Origin: Saccharum officinarum
Lineage: Eukaryota > Streptophyta > Magnoliopsida > Poales > Poaceae
Length of the DNA: 64,000 nucleotides
Direction of reading: 5' to 3'
NCBI GenBank assembly: GCA_020631735.1
Contig: CM036231.1
Coordinates: forward strand, 8,273,831 to 8,337,830
A program made the translations under genes and the position numbers. Positions 11,950 through 23,613 of this stretch are shown piece after piece (the first letter of the stretch is position 1; each line of letters opens with the position of its first letter). The notes beneath the pieces are model-generated. The model was not told where the DNA came from, did not search any database, and saw only the letters and a list, made by a program, of their open reading frames with translations.

Positions 11950-13257
11950 GAGAACACATTGGCATAAGTTCTCGTCTCTCGTGATTACCACAACACACTA
12001 TCGTCGATGCCTACTTACCACATAACTGTGTTCCTCTAGCGGTATGGGCGAGAAAGAAGATTAACTAAATCAGAAAATCCTTCCTCTAGAAAGATGAGGA
12101 GAACACTAATGGGTCACTATCTAGTTTACTGGCCGATGGTTTGCAAGTCAAGGGATTTGGGAGGCATGGGAGTGCCGGACCTAGATAGATTTGGAAGGGC
12201 CCTACGCCTCCGATGGTTGTGGCAGGAATCGGGTGATGACCCCAAGCCATGGTGGGGAACAAAAGTTCCCTGCAATGACACAGATCGCCTCCTGTTCAAC
12301 TCCTCCACCACAGTCACAATTGGCAATGGCGACAAAGCGCGCTTCTGGCACCACGGTTGGCTTGAGGGAGAGGCACCTAGATATCTAGCACCGCAACTAT
12401 TCAAGCTGGTGCGCAGAAAGAATAGGACAGTTCATCAGGAATTACACAATGACAATTGGATTAAAGCACTGCGAGCACGTATCGCCACAACAACTCAGCT
12501 CCAAGAATTCATTGGCTTATGGATTAGATTACAAAATGTTCAGCTGCAGCCCGATGTATACAACACAATTACTTGGAAATGGACAGCTGATGGTACCTAT
12601 TCCACCCGCTCGGCATACAGGATACAGTTCCGAGGCTCACATCGGAAGTTCCAACATGACCTCATTTGGAAGTCACGAATAGAGAATAAATGCAAGATAC
12701 ACGTCTGGATCCTAATGCACGACAAAATCCTAGCAGCAGACAATCTGCAAAAGAGGGGTTGGCCGCACCAAGAACATTGTGTCTTGTGTAACGGGCCTCT
12801 AAAAACAAGGCTTCATCTCTCCTTGCTTTGCCCCTTCGCAAAAGCCGTCTGGACCAAGTGATAGCTTGGGAAAACTTTGTGGTGCAATGGCCACAACAAG
12901 AACCGGCCTCAGTTGCCGATTGGTGGGAGCAAGCGGCAAGCAAGATACAAAAGCAAGACCGTATGCATTTCAATGGTATGGTAATTTACATTACGTGGAA
13001 GAAGAGGAATAGAAGAATCTTTGAAAATGTGCATAGGACAGCACAGCATGTCGCCTCACTGATCAAAGAAGACATAGTGCAATGGCATAGGGCAATGAAT
13101 TGGGGGGGGGGGGCGCAAACTAGCAGTTCGAGGCGTGTTTTTCTCCTCTATGGCCTTTGGACCATGGTGTTTTGGCACCTCACGTGTCATGTGTATATAA
13201 ACCTTTTTTCACTACTTAATTGAGCGGCAGAGCTCCTGCCTTTTACTTTTAAAAAAA
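11950..13257 (+). mobile_element. 5'-truncated LINE with broken ORF2 C-terminus
   Basis: From about 11950 the sequence matches the last third of the LINE at 47943-53217. It covers the end of the reverse transcriptase (AVWARKKIN, with an early stop), then 12094-12861 (GVPDLDRFGRALRLRWLWQ and the zinc-binding domain with WPHQEHCVLCNGP and LLCPFAKAVW). A frameshift near 12860 moves the reading to another frame that continues to about 13100. The copy ends in 'agagctcctgcc' and a 7-A tail at 13251-13257. Internal stops and truncation make it dead. It lies about 430 bp upstream of the SCP2 start codon, so it may sit in or near that promoter. Confidence 0.85.
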
Positions 13258-15404
13258 TACCACAACACAAGAGAGCTGGTCTCATATCTAGCCAATTATA
13301 AGGAGCTAGTTATATTCTCGTTGGATTTAATTAAACTTAGCCTAAGCTTATTTAGTTAAATTAGTAAGTTTCAAGACACATAATAAGTGTTAGGTGTAAT
13401 AAAGAATTAACACGTATACAAAATTGGCTTGAGATTATCACACCTTAATAGATAACTATTGTCTATATACTTCTATTAACACGCACGGGCTTTGATAGTA
13501 GCATTAGCAGTGCCAATGAAGATTTGCAACTCTAAAGTGTAACTAACGCCATGTTGGATCGCTGGGCCAAGGTGGGAACGAGGGCAGCATTAGCAGTGGC
13601 AACGAAGATTTTTCAGCTCTAAATTGTAACTGACGCCAAGATAGATTTGCTAGATCAAGATGGGAGTGAGGGACAAACTAGGGAGAGTCACAGGTACAAT
13701 AGGGAGAAATTTTAGTTCTTAAACATTAGGAATAAACTAGCAAACTTACGATTTGCGACTTAGATATTTTCATTCTTTAATATTATCTAGGTATAAACTA
13801 GCAAGCATACAATTTGCAACTTGGATGTTTATTCAAAGATTATGCTATTTGTTCCAATGCATCTTGGAATTGAATTCCATATTGGTCAGAATTTCTGATT
13901 GAATTTATGACGAGGGCTCTTAGAATTTGATTTATTCTCCTCAATCAAAAATTCCCCTCAGGGTAATTTTTTTTATTTCTGTCAATTTCTAATGTGTATT
14001 TGTGCTCGTTTTACACTAACTTTTGTAGGTATCAGAATTTCTGATGGGGATCAGAATTTCGAATCCTGGACAAAAAGTGACATAATAGCTACCAGCTCCT
14101 CCACCATGATGAACACCTCTCTAGGCCATTTGATCTCTCCTCTCTCCCTTCTTGTGAGGATTGTTTGATTCTTGTGGGATCTAAAGAGTTGGGTTGAGAG
14201 ATTGTGTGATTAAGAGCAAGAGGTCGCAATCTCACCCTTGAGCACACTTGTGGATCTTGTCTAGTATTTGGGAAAGTGTTTGTTACTCTTGAAGATGAAA
14301 CCTTCTAGACGGTAAGGAGTTGATCGGCGAGCTCCCAAAATTATGGTGGGCCACGGAAAGTGTCAAGCTTTTGATTTCACCTCCGCGAGGAAAGAAATCA
14401 AAGGTACAAAAGTGAGATAAATGAATGAGGGTCTGCATGTACTCTGTGTTTTTTTTTAAAATAATATGTGTTTTTTTTTGGAAGAGAAGAACAAGTAATA
14501 ATTGATACGTGACAACCAACAATAAGGAACAACTGAGTTATCAAGGGTTTTTTTTCAAATTTACTGTCGTTTCAACCGTGTGTCGTGCGTTTATCAACCA
14601 TATTAGTCAGATTCGTCCCCAGCCCCCAATGATTTTTTAAAATGAAAAACAAGAGGACGAAGTTTATCAGGGCTGGCTAGTGGGTAGGGATAATTAGATC
14701 CATGTATTAGTGGGAGCTTAGTGACCTTTCCAAGCCTTGTACTAGTACTACTGGAGTACAAGTGCTAGTAAAGGTGAGCCATCCTTAAGTCGTCGTGGTA
14801 CAGCTTGCCCTGCTGTCTGTCTTGTGAAGTCCTGATTCTTGACACTGTCCTGAAATATACATTCTGGAGGCAATAATCGCGCACAGGTCTGCATTCTGGT
14901 GGCAATAATCGCGCGCATGAGGTGCTACTAGAACTGTGAAGTACTCCTACTAATGGAATGCGAGTACGCGACAGCTACATTTCGTCTGCATCCATCAGTC
15001 ATGAGTAACGTAGCCCAGAAAAAGGGGACATATTGTTATAAGCAGGTCAGCAACTAAAACCTGATGGTATCTCATTATCAAATTATGTCACCAACATTGA
15101 AACAACATTAAGTTACTTGCATGATCTCACCATGGCAATAGATAGGAGGGAGTTAATAAACAGATTAGATGGTACGCCTCACTGTTGTTCATATGAGGAT
15201 CGTGCAACTGAACCTAAACGGTAAACTGTCAGGCGCAGACTACCCATGCCACCGAACGTCACAGAACAAGGAGAACGGTAGCCCTGAAGCAGCGGCGGTC
15301 TACAGGGGGTAACGGGGTTCTCTTGACTTCATCTGATATATACACACGGGCACATCTAAGCCGACGATCTTGACTTGGGTCAATTCTGTGCAAGCTTCAG
15401 CAGG
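13258..15404. other. Intergenic DNA downstream of the bZIP gene
   Basis: No gene is recognised. It holds a tandem duplication at 13497-13665 (listed) and a second, looser pair ('aaactagcaaacttacgatttgc' type, about 13730-13830). The segment next to 15404 should include the 3' UTR of the bZIP gene. Two 'gcattctggtggcaataatcgcgc' style half-copies occur near 14860-14920. Confidence 0.4.
13497..13665 (+). repeat. Tandem duplication of about 85 bp
   Basis: The block starting 'agcattagcagtgccaa' near 13500 is repeated as 'agcattagcagtggcaac' near 13588, and both continue into 'taactaacgccatgttggatc' and 'taactgacgccaagatagatt' type sequence. Several substitutions separate the copies, so the duplication is not recent. 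Confidence 0.65.
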
Positions 15405-18400
15405 CTACCACGGCCCAGTCAGGGTGCGGCGCAGGCAAAGTTTCTTTGCCTTTGGTCCATGTTGGTTGTTGATTCGCTCCAGGACCTGCAAAAACCATTT
15501 ACAGAGAAACTTCTGTGAGCCAAGAAAACATTGCCTAATGGGAACCGTCATTTTCCAACTGATGAATATGCCGCACATCAAAATTGGCAGCCAAAAAGAT
15601 CTACTGTCTTCTGTTACAAAATAGACATAAAATTTTCACCAAGATTGTCATGGAAAAGCAAACTTCTCAGGTTAATACGTTAAAAGTAATAATCAGAATC
15701 AAGAACTGTCTGAATTTCAGAAAAAATAATGCATGCTTTGCTTAAATCATGAGGATGTCAACACCGATATCGTTGTTCACTCACTGATGAGATTTTCTTT
15801 CCTTTTTCTTTTAAAAAATATCAACTAATCAGGATAAGTTAAAATATAGATGTGGTAGCACAAAGCAAGGTACAATTGCTAGTGTTAGCATTCTATTTCC
15901 AATAAGTAAACATCACGCCATATAAATCTCATTTATGTGAAGCCCTCTTTATTTAAAATCTGAACTAATTAATCAGATAAAAGATAAAAATATAACATCT
16001 CAATAGAGTTAACTCATTACTTTACTAAATTATATCAAGAAGTAATGCATGAAAAATGTATGCAACAATTTCAAAAGTTTCAATTGAATGTGTATCCTAT
16101 TCGTAATGATACATTTCTTTGCTTTCAAACTAATTCACATAGGATAGTAATTGATACTATGTACCAAGAGTGCTCTGATAGGCTAGTGGTGAAACTGTGA
16201 CAGATATGGCGATATTAGAATTAATGTCATATGGAAGTTTTGGTATCCTAAACATCTCATGCATTGAATGGAATGTTGTATTGAAACCTATACCTGTGTT
16301 GAATCCCTTTACTGGGCATGCCAAGGTTTATCACATAAGAACTGACAAATTGATATTCCTAGCATTGGGTCAGGTCCAGACCTTGCCCCATACTAGATTG
16401 GTCAGCTTTTTGCAATTTGTATTCATATTTAACCATATGATTTATTTGAAATTGTTTTGGCGAATTAACACTTAAGATCCCTTAGAGGAAGGCAACAGTC
16501 TCCAGATAATGGCAGTAGAGTTTTTGAAATCAAGGGACCTCCTAGAACTGCAGGCTATGGCTGCATTCCAGAGTCAAGTTGATGGTTTCTATGTATCTGG
16601 CACGCCTAGCTGCTCAAAGTACATGAAACAGGCGCAATAAAACAAGGACGGAAACGAGAATCAAGTCATCACTTTTGAAAGTCATTCCTATTTATGTGTA
16701 TCTGGTAGCTGCATTTGAATGTCATCATTTTTTAATGTCTTTTGCCTAGATGCTCAAAGTACAAAAAAAATCATGCAGAACAAAACCAGATGGAAGATAA
16801 AAAATCAAGTCATCCCTATTTCCATGCAATAAATTTATTTATCATTTTTGGATACTAACTCAATTAATCTTTCTTATAAACACTGAACATAATGGATGAA
16901 TGAACTGGTTGACATCATGTTTTACGAAAGTCTATGGTTCAGAAAGTATTTGGGTGCAAAAGGAGAAACTTTCAACATCATGTAACAAAATAATATATGG
17001 ACATGAAAATGGAACAAGGTCATCATGCATTGATTTAGTGATAGGTACATGTTGGAGTAAATTCTACTCGTAATTCTGAAAGAAAAAAATCAAACTCATG
17101 TCCAACCAAACATCAGCAGGTTTCTATCACGGGAAACTAGGAACTAGAAAGAGCCTCACTGAAATGTTGTGAAGCTAGATCCGTGAAAGCTCCATGGAAA
17201 GGATTAAACCAATTATAGGCAATTACATAGAAAAACATAAAAATTGTTGCTTAACAGCAGCATATCATCAGCCCCCGCCTCTTTCCCCAGCATTAAGAAA
17301 ACATGCAATAGTGATCAGTCAGAGTCTAAAGAGAACTTGGTAAAGCTTCTACAGAAATGAAAAATCAGAACAACAGTATTTTCCCAAATGGAAGATCATT
17401 ACCTCATCCTTTTGCCTCTTTAGCATTTCAACCTGCACAATGAAGCATAACAAGTTAATATAGCCTCTTTCGTTTTTATCAGGAGCTAAGAAGAAACAAA
17501 CTATCATGGAGGAAATGGAACTTAGGTCTGAAATATACAAATCCCTAACGGCCCATTTGAATCCTTTCATTTTGGAGGAACTGGAATCTACTATATGGAC
17601 TCGGCTATTTGGCTTGAAATTTGACATTCTAGAACTTTTCAAAGTTTAGATATAGCCTGTCTTAAATTCATGAGTTGAGAAATAGAACTAGATTCCATTG
17701 ATGCCCACGCTCTGTTTCTGCTCTACAACTTATACCACGCTCTTCAGCTCGCTGACATGCAACAGCAGTGCAGCACACAAGTATATCCCCTAATGTGGCC
17801 AACATCAGCATACAAGTATGTTACGCATGTGACTTGTGATTATTGGAATTGACTTCAATTCTAAGGATCCAAACGGAGCCTAAGAGTTAAGCTAACCAGA
17901 ACTTGCCTTCATTTGTCTCAAATCAATGAGGTGAGTTGATAACGCTACAGTGCTACACAATGGACAGTACAAATATGCAACACTAGCAATTTATCAATAA
18001 TATCAATAACATCAGATGCCCAGGTGCTACATGTGACAATTGAGGTATGATAATCCGATATAGACAATATACATTTCAAAATAGACATAAGCAAAATACC
18101 ATTGTAACAACATTAAGCTCATGAAAGATGTGTGCCCAAACTAGCAAGCTAGGAGTTCAAGTCTAAGACAACACATGCATCAGTCTGTATGTGCAGTCTC
18201 CATCTGTCGCTCAAGGCAGCTAGTTCGATGGAACATATGCAACAAGGACCAGGCATTTGGAAGTTGCTACTAATTGTGGCAACACATCTGCTGCCATGCC
18301 AGCAGCAAGCCTCATTATAAAATTCAAAAGTCTCTAGGCGCTCAAATCTCTAGAAAAAGGTACCAATGTGGAGAGACTTTATGAAAGTCTAATATGAAGA

Positions 18401-20147
18401 GATTATCAAAGGAACACAGATTGAGTACATTCATTGATACAGTAAACAAATAATGTGCATACACTACAACCATGAAAGAAAATCTATTTTTTTTAGTGGC
18501 AACGACATATCTTCTAATAAAATATAGCAATTATACCTGCTTTTTCTGCAACTCATCATTCTGGTCCTTGAGTTTTGCCACCTCAGCTTCCAGCTCCATT
18601 ATGTATGCCTACAATGTTAGAAAGCATGCAAGTTAAGTGTCTGTACACTGGGTTATGATTTTAGACTCTTATCAGTGAATTGAACTGACATAACAATTTT
18701 CTTTCAAGTAGAGCAATCCAATAAATTTGAGTTCCAATGGAAAATTAGGGGTCAAAGATTATAGCTTATACAGCAGCACATGTGCACCATGGAATAACTT
18801 ACAGATGTAAAATACATCAATCATGTCTCTTGTATTTGCAGCTAAAATTAACCAGAAAGAACACAAAACCATGTGTTTGATTGGAATTGTAAATCTCCGT
18901 AAGCCCAAGGTGCTATCCCTATCATCTCAATGAGGTGGTTGAAATGATGAAGTCTGTGAGACTGCAATGTGTAACCACCATCTCCCAAATTAACAAACTT
19001 ATCCAGTGTCTCAGTCTTCCTGAATCTGAGAGGGTCAAGCTGAACGTTCATTCCCAGATTCTTCACCTCTTTAGATGAAGATAAGAGTATTATACAATGG
19101 CAACTTGCTATTTGTAGAGGCTACTTAGCAATAGATTAATATCAAAGAGCTAAACTGGAAGTGGCAGATCACATCAAGTGAATAAAAGTACAACATAATC
19201 GAGAGGCATACCAAATATAGTCACCATAGAGTTACATTTCAGACAAATTTTTACTATAATTAAGCTAAAGGTGCAGTGTGAGTAACAGACAACATAGCAG
19301 TGTACTGAAAGAAGGAAGGCTCCACCTGCTTCCTCGCACGCGACCTGGCGGCCGACTCCCTGTTCTTGATCATGCGCCGCTGCCTCCTCTCCACCACCTT
19401 CTCGACGGTCGGTCCCTTCCTCACCCTCAGCGCAGTGTCGAAGGGATACGGCACCGGCGACAGCGACGACAGATCCCCCGCCTCCACCTTCCCCAACCCG
19501 TTGAGCACGACCGGCGTCGTCGGCGCCGCCACCGTCATCCCTCCTCCGAGCCCCTGCCCGACGACCCCGGTCACCATCCCGTTCCCCAGCTGCATGGTTT
19601 GCGGCGCGACCGCATTGCCCTGGGAGAAAAGCCCCTGCGCGTGCGGCTGCAGGACGAGGGTCTGCTGCCCCATGTCCTCACGAACCACGCCGGCGCGTAC
19701 CAGGAACTCCTCCAGAGTCATGGACCCCAGCGTCTGCGCCGGCAGCGGCGCGGGCGCGGGCGCGGGAGCGGGAGCGGGAGCCGCAACCGGCTGCGCGTCC
19801 TCCCCGCCGGTGAAGCCCACGATCTCGCGCCAGACCTCGTCGACCGTCTTCTGGCTGAGCGTGCGGGACAGCGTGAAGGAGCCCTGGCGCAGGATGGGCG
19901 CCCCGGGCTGCTGCTGCGCTCGTGCGTGCGCGTCCACGGATGGGGCCGCCGTGGTCGTGGGGGCGGCCGCGGCCATGGCGTTGGACTCCTCGGCCGTCCA
20001 GATGTTGCGCAGCAGCTCGTCCATGTTCATGGAGCCGAAGTCCTTGCTGGCGCCGCCGAGCGTGCTCTGGAACTCGTCGAACGTGAGCGAGTAGACCGAG
20101 CCCTGCCGCGCCAGCGACGGGGCCCCGCTCCCTCCCGGCATCTCCAT
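15405..20147 (-). CDS. Group A bZIP transcription factor (ABF/AREB type)
   Basis: Four exons join in frame with GT-AG introns: 19326-20147, 18537-18608, 17403-17432 and 15405-15485, giving 334 aa. Exon 1 encodes the conserved N-terminal regions: RQGSVYSLTFDEF (about 14-26), MNMDELLRNIW (40-50), RQGSFTL plus TVDEVWREIV (87-110) and MTLEEFLVRAGVV, then the basic region ending NRESAARSR (262-270). Exons 2 and 3 encode the leucine zipper, exon 4 the C-terminal CLRRTLTGPW box. RxxS/T sites in these blocks (for example R14-S17 and R87-S90) are the known SnRK2 phosphorylation sites of ABFs. Family members bind ABRE (ACGT) promoter elements and mediate ABA, drought and salt responses in the nucleus; that is inferred here. 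The protein most resembles rice OsbZIP23/OsbZIP72 as I recall them. Start ATG at 20147 begins MEMPGG. No lesion was seen. Intron 3 is 1.9 kb and exon 3 is only 30 bp. Confidence 0.95.
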
Positions 20148-20280
20148 CCCCGCCTACCGCCTTCTCCTCCCCTCTCCTCTCCCAAATCCCACCGGAATTC
20201 AATTCCGCACCTGAACTGCTGCTCTGAAACCACAGGCGGCGGATGCAGAGGAAAAGGGGGCGGTGAACAGAGCAGGCGAC

Positions 20281-20286
20281 TTTATA
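20281..20286 (-). promoter_or_regulatory. Candidate TATA box of the bZIP gene
   Basis: Read on the minus strand, this is GGGTATAAAGTC, 134 bp upstream of the bZIP start codon. Placement implies a 5' UTR of about 100 bp. The call rests on sequence alone. Confidence 0.45.
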
Positions 20287-20404
20287 CCCGGGCAGCGGCA
20301 GGCAGAACCGACAGGGCGGAGGAGGAAACTAGGGAGCTCCGCTCGAGGGGAGCGTGACCTTGATTAGTTGCGGCTGGCGTGCTACAGTATACCACAATTA
20401 GCAA

Positions 20405-20645
20405 GGGCGGGTTTAGTTCGTGATTTTTTTTTTAAATGGTACTGCAGCACTTTCATTGTTAATTAGCAATTAGTTTCCAACCATGATCTAATTAGACTTA
20501 AAAGATTCGTTTCGTGAATTTCGTCTAAACTGTGTAATTAATTTATTTTTTATCTATATTTAATGCTTCATATATACGTCCAGAGATTCGATGTGACGAA
20601 AAATCTTAAAAAATTTTGTAAAATTTTAGGAACTAAACATGCCCC
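20405..20645. mobile_element. MITE in the bZIP promoter (Tourist/PIF-like)
   Basis: Ends are inverted: 'gggcgggtttagttcgtg' on the left and, inverted, 'ggggcatgtttagttcct' on the right. The inside holds the AT-rich 'agattcgtttcgtgaa...taattaatt' block of this common grass MITE family, also seen at 40733 and 63380. It lies about 260-500 bp upstream of the bZIP start codon. Confidence 0.75.
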
Positions 20646-20919
20646 AAAGGAAATCTAAGAGAGAGACAGAGCGCAGGGGGAGCACCGGGGGACGTGGAGC
20701 TGGAGCGTTGGTGGGGGAGTTGGTGCGGCTTTGAGGGAGGCGATCGCGGCGGCAAGGTGGGCGACGGGACAGGTGTCGCCTCGGGGGCAATAAAGTGCTG
20801 CTGCGGCAGCCGCTGCCGTCGAGGGACGACAAGGCCCCGCAGCGGATCAGAGGATTACGGTAGGCGCCGGACAGCGGGGTGCAGCGGATTGCCACGATGC
20901 CTCGCGCACACGGACCAGT
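20646..20919. other. GC-rich unassigned DNA
   Basis: A G-rich stretch with short open frames on both strands (for example 20694-20921). No domain is recognised. It may be cargo of an adjacent repeat. Confidence 0.35.
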
Positions 20920-21036
20920 AACCACAACACCACACCGGACGAAAACGGCAAGCGGGTTTTTGGGTGCGTGGGTCAAACACTTCCACTCGCTACACTGTTA
21001 CAACTTGTAAGTGACAGTTACACAATTTTTCTTAAT

Positions 21037-21873
21037 TGTGGCGCTTGGACTGTGGGTTATGATAGGTGGGACAGGGAAATGGAAAGTGCATTAAATCTGA
21101 TCCCACGATTGGTTTTAGAGAAAGAAATATAAGGAGGGTATGGGAAATGGAAATAATGTGTTTCTGTCCCACCAATCTTATTCCACCGTGAGAGGTGGGT
21201 TGTGGCCGTGATAGAAGCTCGGAGCGCCAGCGCTGACTCATGGCCCTCACCTCCCGTGACACCGCCGTGGCGTACGTCCTCCTGGCGCTCACTGCCTCCG
21301 CCGCAAGAGCGGGCTCCCACTCCCCTGGATCGAGGAAGGCTGCGAATTGCGGACCTGCTGGATCGAGGAAGGTTGCACACGCCATTGCCATCAATGGGGA
21401 GGAGGGCGTAGAGAACGGCCCCGCTTGCGCTGCCTTTGTCACAAGAGCTGCAGCTGCCTCCACCGCCCATAGCGCAAGAGGCCGAGCCACCCTCGCCGTG
21501 CGTGCTGCCGGAGCCCCAACCAACATGGCTGCGCGCACTACTGGAGCAGCAGCCGCCCCCACCGTGGAGCCGGTCTCGTCGTCCACACTGCTGGAGCAAC
21601 GGTGATATCGTCGCTCGACAGTAGCCGCACTATCCACTAGGCAGGGGGCCGAAGTCGATGACAACGAGGAGAAAAATGGAAGGGACGATGAGAAGATTGG
21701 GACCACGAGCGAGGAGGTGTCAGTTTTTTTTGCCCCACAGCATTTCCCTAACCCAAACCATGGACAACCAAACTTGGGTATGGGTACAAAACACATCACA
21801 TCCCTAACCCATACCCCCTCTTTCTTACGCAGCTATATTTCCCTATCCCTATCCCAACCCCCGTCCAAACACC
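21037..21873. mobile_element. Non-autonomous TIR element with GC-rich core
   Basis: The outer ends are imperfect inverted repeats of about 30 bp (left ggcgcttggactgtgggtta; right, inverted, ggtgtttggacgggggttg). A second inner pair of 'gggtatgggaaatgg' type lies inside. The core (about 21190-21710) is GC-rich with overlapping open frames on both strands, up to 255 codons, but no recognised domain. It interrupts copy 1 of the duplicated module, because copy 2 reads straight across this point. No clear target duplication was seen. Confidence 0.6.
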
Positions 21874-22010
21874 ACCTATGTGTGTGTATCGTCCACAGTA
21901 ATAAGATCAGGCTGCAGTGCAAGAATGACCGAGGAGTGTTTTGCTAGTTTCATTTCTCCACTAACTTTGTAGGTAATTTTGTTTTAAAGGTGCTTGACAT
22001 GGTTACATAT

Positions 22011-22220
22011 GGGTGTGTTTGGGTCCGCGTTTTCTACGGTGGTGTCCAAAACAAGCGAAGAATCACGCCAAATGCCCTGTGGCGCGAGCGATTCTTTTCG
22101 CCGCACACGGCATCCGCACCGCGAAAATGAACTGAAAGCCGCGTTCCCTCTGCCACGATGGGATGGCCACGGTACGCATACCGCACCGTGCAGTCCGTAG
22201 ACGCCATCCCAAACATGCCC
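22011..22220 (-). mobile_element. 210-bp MITE, copy A
   Basis: It starts gggtgtgtttggg and ends cccaaacatgccc, an inverted pair. Its reverse complement matches the element at 23259-23466 over the full length (shared GGCGTGATTCT, GTGCGG and AAAAGAAT blocks). It sits inside module copy 1. Tourist-like assignment is from the TIR style only. Confidence 0.75.
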
Positions 22221-22703
22221 TACGTCGTGTAGCAACGAAGTGCCTGACTATGTAGGATCATTTGAGAGACAGTCCAAGCGTTGCGGCTTCACGGAGCGTC
22301 GCATCCTTTTGTAAGCGCCTAATCTTGTTTGTGCTAGACTCCACGCTGCCAAAAAACAGCCTAACGACCCATAAACGTCTAGTATTGTACAAGCCCTAAA
22401 CAAACCCGAAATTAACTCTAAGTGATAGGAGGGCTAGAAGGGCTAGTAGTCTTGCGATTGTAGGTAGAGATAGAAACAGATATGCATCTAAAAGTACCAA
22501 TACCAGATAGCAATCCATCTGTAGCTGCTAGCATGGCAAGATAAAAACAATGACCATGTGCCCCACTATGTAACTCGATGCCACATGGCACTTTGCTTAT
22601 GCAAGTATATATCATGACGCCAGTGGGTAGCACCATATGGGTAGCTAGCGAAGTGCTTCATGTTTGTTCCTTGTTGACTCTAACAAGCAAAGTGGCTGAT
22701 CCC

Positions 22704-22890
22704 AAAAGTTTAGTAGTGAAAACCGATTCACTAAATGCAACATGAAATCTATGTCTAAAAGTTTAGTAGTGAAAATCGATTCGCTAAATGCGACAAGAAA
22801 TCCACGTTTAAAAGTTTAGTAGTGAAAACCTACGATAAAAATCCACGTCTAAATGTTAGTTATGAAAACCGATTCATTAAATGCGACACG
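22704..22890 (+). repeat. Tandem repeat, four units of about 53 bp
   Basis: Units start at 22704, 22757, 22810 and 22851 with 'aaaagtttagtagtgaaaac'; the third unit is shortened by about 12 bp. Each unit also holds 'cgattca/gctaaatgc' and 'aaatccacgtct'. It fills the gap between the two module copies. Confidence 0.85.
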
Positions 22891-22924
22891 GACCACCACA
22901 CCATGTGCCCCACGCATACGAACC

Positions 22925-23590
22925 ACCACATCACACCACACTAGATGAAAACAGCCGCGAGTTTTTGGGTGCGTGGATCAAACACTTCCACTTGCCACGC
23001 CGTTACAACTTACAGGTGACACTTGACACAATTTTCCTTTGTATCGTCCTGAGTAATAAGATTGGGCTGCGGTGCTAGAATGTGTTTTGCTTGTTTTATT
23101 TCTCAACCAACTTTGTAGGTAATTTTGTTTTAAAGGCGCTTAACATGGTTGCGTCTGTTTTTTTTTTGCAGTGAAGTGCTTGCTCATGCAGGATCATGCG
23201 AGAGATGGTCTAAGCGTCGCTGTTACGCCGAGCGTCGCATCCTTCCGCAAGTGCCTAGACTGTGTTTGGGACCATGGTTACCCACCGCGCGGTGCGGTAC
23301 GCGTATCGCGGCCCTCGCCTCGCGGTGCCAAAAACGCCGCGCTAGTTCATTCCTGCGGTACCGATAACATGTGCGGGGAAAAGAATTATCGCGCTGCGGG
23401 AGCGTTTGGCGTGATTCTCGGATTGTTTTCAATGCCACCACAAGGAACGTGGTCCCACACATGCCCCTAGTTTGTGTTAGACTCCACGCTGATAAAAAAA
23501 TAGCCTAACAACCCATAAGCGTCTAGCAATGTACAAGCCCTGAACAACCAGAAACTCTAAGCGATAGGAGGGCTAGTATTCTTGCGGTTG
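22925..23590 (+). repeat. Duplicated module, copy 2 (with one MITE inserted)
   Basis: Matches copy 1 in order: 'gagtttttgggtgcgtggatc', 'tgtatcgtcctgagtaataag', 'ctttgtaggtaattttgtttt', 'gagcgtcgcatccttccgcaa', then after the MITE 'gttagactccacgctga' and 'gcgataggagggctagta'. Because copy 1 lacks the MITE at this point and copy 2 lacks the one at the other point, the two MITEs were inserted after the duplication. Confidence 0.75.
23259..23466 (+). mobile_element. 208-bp MITE, copy B (opposite orientation to copy A)
   Basis: Starts ctgtgtttgggacc and ends gtcccacacatgccc. It matches the reverse complement of 22011-22220. The flanks read gcCTAgactg on the left and CTAgtttg on the right, a possible 3-bp target duplication CTA as in PIF/Harbinger-type elements. 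Confidence 0.7.
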
Positions 23591-23613
23591 TCATCGCTAG
23601 GTGAGTGATGATC

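Larger units (their letters stand above)
20920..22480 (+). repeat. Duplicated module, copy 1 (split by two insertions)
   Basis: The sequence 'gggtttttgggtgcgtgggtc' through 'gtgacagttacacaatttttctt' (20940-21034) continues after an inserted element at about 21885 ('tatcgtccacagtaataagat') and then, after a MITE at 22011-22220, through 'gtctagtattgtacaagccct' to about 22440. The same order occurs in copy 2 (22925-23590). Pieces also occur at 26965-27165 and 27340-27400. No coding content was seen. Confidence 0.75.

Noticed and set aside
19278..20357. A 359-codon plus-strand open frame
   Set aside because: It is the antisense shadow of the GC-rich first exon of the bZIP gene.
21032..21799. A 255-codon minus-strand frame as a new gene
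   Set aside because: It runs across the inner and outer terminal repeats of a TIR element and shows no recognised domain.
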